This document shows, piece after piece, positions 1 to 4,993 of a DNA stretch of 7,384 bases. Under the pieces are notes generated by a model, which was given only the letters and a program-made list of their open reading frames with translations, searched no databases and was not told the DNA's origin. Origin of the DNA: an uncultured Faecalibacterium sp. (lineage in GTDB: Bacteria > Bacillota > Clostridia > Oscillospirales > Ruminococcaceae). Every line of letters starts with the position of its first letter. Within the stretch, counting starts at the first letter, position 1. The position numbers were made by a program, and so were the translations under genes. The DNA is taken from the NCBI GenBank assembly GCA_902463905.1, contig CABQHF010000103.1, positions 1 through 7,384 on the forward strand. Reading direction: 5' to 3'.

Positions 1-110
1 ATTTCAAACTGCCCGGAAATCCCCGCCTTTTCCACTAAGTCCTTCATCACAAATTCCGCCATGGGGCTGCGGCAGATATTGCCGTGGCAAACAAACAAGA
101 TTTTCTTCAT
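1..110 (-). CDS. Low-molecular-weight protein tyrosine phosphatase, N-terminal part (runs off window)
   Basis: Reading the minus strand from 110 gives 36 codons beginning MKKILFVCHGNICRSPMAEF. Residues 8-15 (CHGNICRS) are the CX5R(S) phosphate-binding loop of the LMW-PTP family: C8 would be the nucleophile and R14 the phosphate-binding arginine, and the following SP is also typical. The family removes phosphate from protein tyrosines in the cytoplasm; some relatives act as arsenate reductases, which this fragment cannot exclude. The general-acid aspartate lies in the missing C-terminal part. The ATG is one base after the TAA of the upstream cysteine-rich gene, with a GGGGGAG ribosome site in that gene's last codons, so the two are almost certainly co-transcribed and translationally coupled. 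The gene is cut by the window edge, and too short to appear as a complete reading frame. Confidence 0.88.
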   Translation of the reverse strand, partial: MKKILFVCHGNICRSPMAEFVMKDLVEKAGISGQFE

Positions 111-111
111 C

Positions 112-501
112 TTACTCCCCCAGCACCTCGCCCAATGCCAGCACGGCGTTGCGGACGCACTCCGGGCAGGGGCACAGCGGTGCGCCGGTCTCCACGCCCT
201 TCAGGTCCTTGCAGAGGGTAGCGCCGCACTTTTCCTGGAAGTTTTGCAGTAACTCCTTGGAGATACGGGGCGTGCCCTTGCCGTCGGTGACGACACCCGC
301 CACCATCACAGCGCCGATGAGTGCGCCGCAGGTGCTTTCCATGCAACCCATGCCGGCGGCATAGCCTGCGCCCAGCTTCATCAGGGTGTCGGCATCCACC
401 GGCAGCCTGTCCTCAAATGCTTTCATCACCGCCTGTGCGCAGTTGTACTGTCCGGCAGCTTTCCATGCGGCAGCCTGTGCTGCCCGTTCTTCGATGTTCA
501 T
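112..501 (-). CDS. C_GCAxxG_C_C family cysteine-rich putative redox protein
   Basis: This 129-residue protein matches the C_GCAxxG_C_C pattern of small, probably cytoplasmic, putative redox or metal-binding proteins. With the start chosen here the cysteines are C21 (YNCAQAV), C53 and C58 (GCMESTCGA), C92 and C97, and C110, C112 and C115 (CPCPEC). A glycine/alanine-rich helix (residues 44-70) surrounds the central pair. There is no signal peptide. The frame has an in-frame ATG five codons upstream at 516, but I prefer 501 because GAGGA lies 8 bases before it and homologues usually begin close to 'MN.EERA'. It follows the start-damaged acetyltransferase by 36 bases and is followed one base later by the tyrosine phosphatase, so it is mid-operon. 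The biochemical function of the family is poorly known; I infer a redox or metal role only from the cysteines. A broken second copy lies at about 1492-1555. Confidence 0.85.
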   Translation of the reverse strand: MNIEERAAQAAAWKAAGQYNCAQAVMKAFEDRLPVDADTLMKLGAGYAAGMGCMESTCGALIGAVMVAGVVTDGKGTPRISKELLQNFQEKCGATLCKDLKGVETGAPLCPCPECVRNAVLALGEVLGE

Positions 502-537
502 TTTTACAGTCCTCATCTTTCTTTGGTAAATCAGAGT

Positions 538-927
538 TTATTTATTCCATATCATTACAAATTCTTTTTCGCCTGTGTTTTCGTCCACACGTTCGGATTG
601 AATACTAAATTTTTCCCTCAGATAAAATTCAACTGCTTTCTGATTTCTCTGGTAGACACTTAATTTTAATGTGGATTTGAATTCCTTTGCATGATTTAGC
701 AGTTGTTTGCCAATTCCTTTTGCTTGCATTGTTTCTTTTACAAAAAGGCCCTCAATATAATTATCATTCAATCCAATAAATCCATCGACCTGCTTTGTAT
801 GGTCATCTTCATGTACGCATATTTCCGCATGAGGAAGCATTTCTCTTACCATGTCGAAGTTACTCTGCCAATAGTCAACCGCTATAAAATCATGTGCACA
901 AATATTCGTATCAAGCCATATCTGCAT
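538..927 (-). CDS. YjaB-like GNAT N-acetyltransferase, copy A, original start codon apparently lost
   Basis: The frame reads as a small GNAT-fold acetyltransferase. Residues 68-73 (QAKGIG) are a canonical Q/RxxGxG acetyl-CoA pyrophosphate-binding motif, followed by a helix (KQLLNHAKEF). The region around NQKAVEFYLREKFSI is the usual GNAT C-terminal strand-helix. Overall it resembles the YjaB group; the substrate is unknown. It is 66% identical (85 of 129, my hand count) to the copy at 1013-1441. The first ATG (927) aligns with residue 14 of that copy, and no good ribosome site precedes it. Upstream the same frame continues with SIRRYSEDDIDAV, clearly matching the other copy's N-terminus, but where ATG should be the minus strand reads ATCG (967-964), just downstream of a perfect AAGGAG (979-974). 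Removing one C restores ATG ATA AGA. The gene is therefore either N-terminally truncated and probably inactive, started at ATA, or affected by a sequencing error. It is AT-rich compared with its neighbours. Confidence 0.78.
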   Translation of the reverse strand: MQIWLDTNICAHDFIAVDYWQSNFDMVREMLPHAEICVHEDDHTKQVDGFIGLNDNYIEGLFVKETMQAKGIGKQLLNHAKEFKSTLKLSVYQRNQKAVEFYLREKFSIQSERVDENTGEKEFVMIWNK

Positions 928-973
928 TACTGCGTCTATATCATCTTCACTGTATCGTCTTATCGATTCCTAT

Positions 974-979
974 CTCCTT
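974..979 (-). promoter_or_regulatory. Stranded Shine-Dalgarno site of copy A acetyltransferase
   Basis: The minus strand reads AAGGAG at 979-974, followed six bases later by ATCG at 967-964. With the C at 965 removed this becomes a well-placed ATG in frame with the acetyltransferase downstream. As the sequence stands no ATG, GTG or TTG in that frame follows it at a usable distance; an in-frame TAG (972-970) lies between this site and the first sense codons. It is direct evidence of where the gene used to start. Confidence 0.6.
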
Positions 980-1012
980 AACCACCTATTTCTCAGTTCA
1001 ACAAACTGGAAT

Positions 1013-1441
1013 TTAACGCTTCCATACCATTGTAAATTCCTTTTCTCCCGTATTATCATCTACACATTCAGATTGGATACTAAATTCTTCTCGCAGATAA
1101 AATTGAATCGCTCTCTCATTTTTTTGATAAACGTTCAATTTTAGAGTGGACTTGATTTTCTTCACCTGATCCAATAACTGTTTTCCGGTTCTCTTTGACT
1201 GGGCTGCATCTTTTATAAAGATTCCTTCAATATAGTCGTTATTTAATCCAATAAATCCATCTATCTGATTTGCATTGTCACCTTCATGTACATATATTTC
1301 TGCAAGTGGCATCATTTCTTTTACCATATCAAAGTTGTTTTTCCAGTAATCTTGAGATATAAAACTATGTGCCTGAATATTCGTATTCAACCATATTTGC
1401 ATTACTGAATCTATATCACCATCAACGTATTTCCTAATCAT
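1013..1441 (-). CDS. YjaB-like GNAT N-acetyltransferase, copy B, with altered acetyl-CoA motif
   Basis: This full-length 142-residue GNAT-family protein (typical GNAT length is 140-170) starts MIRKYVDGDIDSVMQIWLNT. The ATG is preceded by GGAG eight bases upstream, which supports the start. Strand and helix order fits YjaB-like acetyltransferases: an N-terminal IWL..NI.AH.FI segment, a central DGFIGL..DYIEG.F sheet, then motif A, and NVYQKNERAIQFYLREEF at the C-terminus. Motif A at residues 81-86 reads QSKRTG instead of the canonical QxxGxG; R84 replaces the glycine that packs on the acetyl-CoA pyrophosphate, probably through a GGA to AGA change judged against copy A. Activity may therefore be reduced or lost. 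Its ATG overlaps by 4 bp the TGA of a short upstream frame at 1438-1704 that does not look like a real protein throughout. The gene is AT-rich and is followed 45 bases downstream by the old start of copy A. Confidence 0.85.
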   Translation of the reverse strand: MIRKYVDGDIDSVMQIWLNTNIQAHSFISQDYWKNNFDMVKEMMPLAEIYVHEGDNANQIDGFIGLNNDYIEGIFIKDAAQSKRTGKQLLDQVKKIKSTLKLNVYQKNERAIQFYLREEFSIQSECVDDNTGEKEFTMVWKR

Positions 1442-1491
1442 TTCATCATCTCCACAAATTCCGATTTGTCGATTTCAGTATCCCATGGTTT

Positions 1492-1555
1492 CCGCACACC
1501 GGGCAGGAGCACAGCGGTGCGCCGCAGGTACTTTCCGTAGAGCTGTGGGTGCTCC
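1492..1555 (-). pseudogene. Remnant of a second C_GCAxxG_C_C gene with an internal deletion
   Basis: One minus-strand frame here reads ESTCGAPLCSCPVCG. The first half matches MESTCGA (residues 55-60) and the second half GAPLCPCPEC (residues 106-115) of the intact protein at 112-501; the 45 residues between are missing. At DNA level 1492-1536 matches about 155-186 joined to 321-340 of the intact gene. Both ends of the missing stretch carry the heptamer GTGCGCC (180-186 and 321-327), 141 bp apart, a multiple of three. Upstream of ESTC similarity fades quickly (a TATGCCGG may correspond to the GYAAG codons), and there is no start codon or ribosome site in this frame. Downstream the frame runs into unrelated residues and stops near 1447. 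I therefore call it a decayed paralogue. Boundaries are approximate. Confidence 0.6.
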
Positions 1556-1588
1556 GGCATAAACGCTGTCGGTGCGGCAACGCGGAGA

Positions 1589-1801
1589 TCACAGCGCAAG
1601 CTTTTTCCATTTCCGGATCTTAGTCCGAAAGGTTCCGAAGGGAGCGGCCGTGTTGACGTGAATGAACTTGTACACCTCCCACACCGCTGTTTTCGTGGCG
1701 TCATCCGCTAAGGCTTCGGGGATGTCATCAAACTCTGAAATATACTTCTCGAATGCTTTATTGATCTCAGCCTTGAGCTCTTCCTTGTTGTATGTTCGCA
1801 A
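1589..1801 (-). pseudogene. Internally deleted ClbS/DfsB-family gene
   Basis: From TTG at 1801 to TGA at 1589 the frame encodes 70 residues. Residues 1-29 (MRTYNKEELKAEINKAFEKY, then ISEFDDIPE) are the characteristic N-terminus of ClbS/DfsB-family four-helix proteins, and residues 32-70 (ADDATKTAVWEVYKFIHVNT, then APFGTFRTKIRKWKK) are their C-terminus. Family members are about 160-175 residues, so roughly 100 central residues are missing in frame, with the junction near 1705-1715. ClbS itself protects producers from the genotoxin colibactin; most bacterial relatives have no known substrate. The start is supported by GGAGG at 1809-1813, seven bases before TTG, and an extended -10 promoter upstream, so a 70-residue stub could still be made. 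With most of the central fold gone, activity is unlikely. Family assignment rests on recall of the conserved ends. Confidence 0.72.
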
Positions 1802-1808
1802 AAAAACA

Positions 1809-1813
1809 CCTCC
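1809..1813 (-). promoter_or_regulatory. Ribosome site deciding the TTG start of the ClbS-like remnant
   Basis: GGAGG on the minus strand lies seven bases before TTG at 1801, after a run of T. No ATG exists at the homologous position, so this site is what selects TTG. Confidence 0.65.
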
Positions 1814-1835
1814 GGAATTCCATATCGCTGCACCC

Positions 1836-1864
1836 AGTATACCATGCTTTCTCCCCACAGAAAA
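1836..1864 (-). promoter_or_regulatory. Extended -10 promoter for the minus-strand accessory genes
   Basis: The minus strand reads TGGTATACT, an extended -10 (TG at 1844-1843, hexamer TATACT at 1841-1836). The hexamer 17 bases upstream, TTTTCT at 1864-1859, is a poor -35, which is common with an extended -10. A start near 1829 would leave about 28 bases of leader before the TTG at 1801. All minus-strand genes down to the tyrosine phosphatase could be read from it, since I see no terminator between them. Confidence 0.55.
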
Positions 1865-1876
1865 GCTCCTGCACGC

Positions 1877-1919
1877 AAAAGACCCCGGTGGGCACGCAAG
1901 CCACGCCGGGGTCTTTTTT
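1877..1919. terminator. Orphan intrinsic-terminator hairpin between divergent promoters
   Basis: AAAAGACCCCGG (1877-1888) pairs perfectly over 12 bp with CCGGGGTCTTTT (1906-1917); TGG/CCA can add three inner pairs. The plus strand has six T's (1914-1919), the minus strand four, so it is strongest in the plus direction. Nothing recognisable is transcribed into it on the plus strand, because the region upstream holds only minus-strand genes. It may insulate the two divergent promoters, stop antisense transcripts, or survive from a lost gene. Confidence 0.75.
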
Positions 1920-1923
1920 GTTA

Positions 1924-1958
1924 TTCTGCTGCAAAATGTCCGCATTTTCTCAGCAGAA
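1924..1958. repeat. Long imperfect hairpin next to the terminator
   Basis: TTCTGCTG (1924-1931) pairs perfectly with CAGCAGAA (1951-1958), and inside it AAAATG (1933-1938) pairs with CATTTT (1943-1948) around the loop TCCG. Fourteen pairs are interrupted by a small asymmetric bulge (one base against two). No T-run follows on either strand, so it is not a terminator. It lies upstream of the plus promoter and would be in DNA, or in RNA only if transcription starts further upstream. Its role is unknown. Confidence 0.6.
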
Positions 1959-1970
1959 CGCAGAAAATAC

Positions 1971-2036
1971 GGAAACTGCTTGATTCGACCCGGTTTCTGC
2001 ACTAGAATGGAAACCAGAAACATATGTACAGTTTCC
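1971..2036. promoter_or_regulatory. Putative TetR operator region with four alternating half-sites
   Basis: Four related octamers alternate in direction: GGAAACTG at 1971-1978, GGTTTCTG at 1992-1999 (reverse CAGAAACC), GGAAACCA at 2009-2016, and CAGTTTCC at 2029-2036 (reverse GGAAACTG). The outer pair is a perfect 8-bp inverted repeat. The inner pair GGTTTC...GAAACC (1992-2015) is a perfect 6-bp inverted repeat centred on CTAG, and covers the promoter spacer and -10. Bound regulator would occlude RNA polymerase. Assignment to the adjacent TetR protein is an inference from position and symmetry. Confidence 0.6.
1980..2008 (+). promoter_or_regulatory. Sigma-70-type promoter of the galactoside operon
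   Basis: TTGATT (1980-1985) and TAGAAT (2003-2008) are separated by 17 bases, each close to the consensus TTGACA and TATAAT. Transcription should start near 2015, about 37 bases before the regulator's ATG. The -10 lies inside the inner inverted repeat of the operator region, which fits repression and autoregulation. Confidence 0.7.
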
Positions 2037-2038
2037 AC

Positions 2039-2050
2039 AAGGAGGACGCT
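2039..2050 (+). promoter_or_regulatory. Ribosome site deciding the TetR regulator start
   Basis: AAGGAGGACGCT contains a full AAGGAGG followed by six bases and then ATG at 2052. The same 12 bases recur at 4970-4981 before the symporter gene. This site argues for the start at 2052 against the in-frame ATG at 2007, which lies upstream of the predicted transcript start. Confidence 0.75.
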
Positions 2051-2051
2051 C

Positions 2052-2615
2052 ATGCAGGAAAAGCTCGATGCGCTGGTGCGCACGCAGGCCATGCAGTTGT
2101 TCCGTCAGCAAGGGCTGCATTTCACCATGCAGCAGGTAGCAGAGCCGCTGCACATCAGCAAAAAGACCATCTACACCGTTTACCCCTCCAAAGAGGCGCT
2201 TTTGCTGGATATGGTAGACCATGCCTTTGCGGACATCCACCGTTGCAAGCAGGAGATCCTGGCGGGCAGCGGCACTTTGCAGGAAAAACTGCGGGCGGTC
2301 ATCATTGCCATGCCGACGGAATACGCCGCACTGGACCTGCGGCAAATGAAGGAGCTGGACGAAAAATATCCGGTGGTGGCGGCACGGGTGCGCAGTCAGT
2401 TGGAAAACGGTTGGGAGCCCACCATGGCGCTGCTGGAACAGGCTGTGGCGGAGGGCGTCATGCGTCCGGTGTCCCTGCCGGTGCTGCGGCAGATGATCAC
2501 CGCCTCCATTGAGAGCTTTCTGGCAGACCGTAGTCTGGCAGAAAGCGGGGTGCAGTATGTGGCGGTACTGGAAGAAATGATCTCAATTTTACTGGAAGGA
2601 GTGCTGCTGCGATGA
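2052..2615 (+). CDS. TetR/AcrR-family transcriptional regulator of the galactoside operon
   Basis: The 187-residue product has the size and layout of TetR-family repressors. The N-terminal part (residues 5-60) forms the three-helix DNA-binding domain: LDALVRTQAMQLFRQQGLHF, then FTMQQVAEPLHISKKTIYTV with the recognition helix around 35-44, and the usual YPSKEALL after it. Residues 65-187 are an all-helical ligand-binding and dimerisation region of no recognised subtype. The frame is open back to 1662, but the start at 2052 has AAGGAGG six bases upstream and follows a good promoter. Its TGA overlaps the ATG of the GH2 gene (ATGA), so it is translated from the operon it presumably controls, and the inverted repeats over the promoter suggest autorepression. 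The inducer may be a galactoside or a product; the sequence does not show it. A TetR protein as local regulator of a glycosidase operon is less usual than LacI, AraC or GntR types. Confidence 0.88.
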   Translation: MQEKLDALVRTQAMQLFRQQGLHFTMQQVAEPLHISKKTIYTVYPSKEALLLDMVDHAFADIHRCKQEILAGSGTLQEKLRAVIIAMPTEYAALDLRQMKELDEKYPVVAARVRSQLENGWEPTMALLEQAVAEGVMRPVSLPVLRQMITASIESFLADRSLAESGVQYVAVLEEMISILLEGVLLR

Positions 2616-4993
2616 AACACAGTTTTTGCGATGGATGGGAGTTTACCCGCCACTGGACGGAAGCCTTTGGCAAGGGGCTTCCGGTGCCAAAGCAGGAAGC
2701 CGTCCGCTTGCCCCATACCTGCCGGGAGGTGCCGCTGCACTACGCCTCCCCTGCCGATTACGAGATGGTCTGCGGCTACCGCAAGCGGTTCCGGGTGCCG
2801 CCGGTGCAGGCTGCGCCCCGGCTGTTTGTCCGCTTTGACGGAGCCGCCCATCAGGCGGTGGTGCGGGTCAACGGCAAGGTTGCCGGGCAGCACCGGGGCG
2901 GCTACACCGGCTTTGCGGTGGAGATCACCGACCTTGTGGACCGGGAGGGCGAAAACCTGCTGACCGTGCAGCTTGACACCCGGGAAGACCCGGCCATTCC
3001 GCCCTTTGGCTTTGTCATCGACTACCTGACCTACGGCGGGTTGTACCGGGAGGTCTGGCTGGAAGCCACCGCCGAAAGCCGCCTGACCGACCTGTTCGTC
3101 TACACCCCCACCCTGCAGGAGGCTGTGGTGCAATGGACGGCAGAGCTTACGTCCGCCGCCGTGGCGGTCCGCATCCGGTTGGAGACCGCTGAAGGCACCT
3201 TGCTGGCAGAGCAGACCACACCGGCGGCAGAAACCGGGAAGATCCAGCTTTCCGCCCCGGACGCACAGCCGTGGGATACAAAGCATCCGGTTTTGCATCA
3301 TGCTATTGCAGAGCTTTTGAACGCCGCCGGGCAGACCATCGACCGCAGACAGGTGACCTTTGGCTTCCGCACGGCGGAGTTCCGGGCGGAAGGCTTCTAC
3401 CTCAACGGCAAAAAGACCTTTCTGCGGGGTCTGAACCGACACCAAAGCTACCCTTACATTGGCTACGCCGCACCGGAAAGCCTGCAGCGGGAGGATGCCC
3501 GCATTTTGCAGGAGGAGCTGCACTGCACCGCCGTGCGTACCAGCCACTACCCCCAAAGCCAGTATTTTCTGGATGAGTGCGACCGGCGGGGTCTGCTGGT
3601 ATTCACCGAGCTGCCGGGCTGGCAGCACATCGGGGACGACAACTGGAAGGATGCCGCCTGCGAGATGCTGCGAGAGATGCTCCTGCAAAACCGCAGCCAC
3701 CCCAGCATCATCCTGTGGGGCGTGCGCATCAACGAGAGCGTGGACGACGATGTCTTCTACACCCGCACCAATCAAATCGCCCATCAGCTGGATCCCAGCC
3801 GTGCCACCTCCGGCGTGCGGTATCTGGAAAAGAGCCATCTGTTGGAGGACGTCTACGCCTACAACGATTTTTCTCACAACGGCATCACCCCCGGTGCAAA
3901 GCAAAAGAAGGACGTGACCCCGGACATGGGCAAGGCGCTGCTCATCTCGGAGTGCAACGGCCATATGTACCCCACCAAACCCTTTGACGATGGCCCCCAT
4001 CGGCAGGAACACGCTTTGCGGCACGTCCGGGTGCAGAACGCCGCCTATGCCAGCAAGGAGCACGCCGGGTGCTTCGGCTGGTGTATGTTCGATTACCAGA
4101 CCCACAAGGACTTCGGCTCGGGAGACCGCATCTGCTACCATGGCGTGCTGGACAGCTTCCGCAACCCCAAGCTGGCGGCGGCGGTCTATGCCAGTCAGGG
4201 CGACGCTGACCCGGTGCTGGCGGTCAGCTCCACCATGGATATCGGCGACAACCCCGCCGGGCAACTGGGCACAGCCTACGTTTTCAGCAATGCCCAGCAG
4301 GTCAGGCTGTACAAAAACGATGCCTTTGTCACCACCCTGCGCCGCAGCCAGTGGACGGCGCTGCCCCACCCGCCCTTTGTGATGGACGATACCATTGGCG
4401 AGCTGCTGGAAACGCAGGAGCACTTTTCCCCCGCCAAGGCAGCCGCTGTGCGGGACTGCCTGCTGGCTGCCGGGAAATACGGGCTGGCAGGGCTGCCGCT
4501 GGCCTACAAGGTCAAATTCGGCTGGTGTATGCTGCGCCACAAAATGACCTTTGAGGACGGGGTAGCGCTCTACGGCAAATATGTGGGCAACTGGGGCGGC
4601 GAAGCCACCCGTTGGCGGTTCGATGCCGTACAGGACGGCACCGTGGTGCGCAGTGTGACCCTTTGCCCCAGTGCAAAGCTACACTTGGAGGTCAAGGTCA
4701 GCCGGACGACCCTGCGGGAAAAAGATACTTACGATATGGCGGCTGTCCGGGTGCGGATCCTGGACGAGAACGACACCCCTGCCCCCTACGCACAGTTTCC
4801 GGTGCAGTTTGCGGTGGAGGGCAGCGCCGCCCTTGTGGGCCCGCAGACCGCCGTTGCCGAGGGCGGCATGACCGGAACCTATCTGCGCACCGTGGGCACT
4901 GCCGGAGAAGCCCTGCTGACCGTTTCTGCCCCGCAGACCCAGCCCGTTGTGCTGCGGTTCACCATTGAAAAGGAGGACGCTGTATGGAACTGA
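2612..4993 (+). CDS. Glycoside hydrolase family 2 enzyme, beta-galactosidase-like
   Basis: This 793-residue protein has the full GH2 order: a jelly-roll sugar-binding domain (about 5-155, with VRVNGKVAGQHRGGYTGF), an immunoglobulin-like domain (about 156-255), a TIM barrel (about 256-530) and C-terminal sandwich domains. Barrel landmarks are FYLNGKKTFLRGLNRHQSYP (262-281), TSHYPQSQYFLDECDRRGLL (310-329), the acid/base motif ILWGVRINES with E375, and the nucleophile motif LLISECNG with E447, so it should be active. Residues 550-580 resemble the DUF4982-type sandwich, and about 705-775 the last GH2 sandwich domain. Between them (about 590-665) lies a mostly helical insert. There is no signal peptide, so the enzyme is cytoplasmic and acts on imported sugar. 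AAGGAG lies ten bases before the ATG, which overlaps the regulator's stop by 4 bp. Its own end overlaps the symporter start by 10 bp. Beta-galactosidase is favoured by the context; beta-glucuronidase or another GH2 activity is possible. Confidence 0.9.
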   Translation: MKHSFCDGWEFTRHWTEAFGKGLPVPKQEAVRLPHTCREVPLHYASPADYEMVCGYRKRFRVPPVQAAPRLFVRFDGAAHQAVVRVNGKVAGQHRGGYTGFAVEITDLVDREGENLLTVQLDTREDPAIPPFGFVIDYLTYGGLYREVWLEATAESRLTDLFVYTPTLQEAVVQWTAELTSAAVAVRIRLETAEGTLLAEQTTPAAETGKIQLSAPDAQPWDTKHPVLHHAIAELLNAAGQTIDRRQVTFGFRTAEFRAEGFYLNGKKTFLRGLNRHQSYPYIGYAAPESLQREDARILQEELHCTAVRTSHYPQSQYFLDECDRRGLLVFTELPGWQHIGDDNWKDAACEMLREMLLQNRSHPSIILWGVRINESVDDDVFYTRTNQIAHQLDPSRATSGVRYLEKSHLLEDVYAYNDFSHNGITPGAKQKKDVTPDMGKALLISECNGHMYPTKPFDDGPHRQEHALRHVRVQNAAYASKEHAGCFGWCMFDYQTHKDFGSGDRICYHGVLDSFRNPKLAAAVYASQGDADPVLAVSSTMDIGDNPAGQLGTAYVFSNAQQVRLYKNDAFVTTLRRSQWTALPHPPFVMDDTIGELLETQEHFSPAKAAAVRDCLLAAGKYGLAGLPLAYKVKFGWCMLRHKMTFEDGVALYGKYVGNWGGEATRWRFDAVQDGTVVRSVTLCPSAKLHLEVKVSRTTLREKDTYDMAAVRVRILDENDTPAPYAQFPVQFAVEGSAALVGPQTAVAEGGMTGTYLRTVGTAGEALLTVSAPQTQPVVLRFTIEKEDAVWN

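Noticed and set aside
538..1441. Paired acetyltransferase genes as part of an insertion sequence or integron cassette
   Set aside because: I found no transposase, terminal inverted repeats, target-site duplication or attC-like palindrome around them.
1438..1704. An 88-codon minus-strand frame whose stop overlaps copy B of the acetyltransferase
   Set aside because: It crosses two remnants read in other frames (ClbS-like and C_GCAxxG-like), has no family resemblance, and only its last codons look protein-like.
1924..1958. The second hairpin as a terminator or riboswitch
   Set aside because: No T-run follows on either strand, no conserved riboswitch core is visible, and it lies upstream of the mapped promoter.
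2007..2051. An earlier in-frame ATG (2007) for the TetR gene
   Set aside because: It overlaps the predicted -10 and precedes the likely transcript start near 2015; the 2052 start has an excellent ribosome site.
2024..2512. A 162-codon plus-strand frame starting before the TetR ATG
   Set aside because: It is a frame-shifted shadow of the TetR gene, rich in G, A and H with no domain.
2396..4540. A 714-codon open frame on the minus strand antisense to the GH2 gene
   Set aside because: It is the complement of a GC-rich gene with clear GH2 motifs and has no recognisable domain itself; long shadow frames are expected at this composition.
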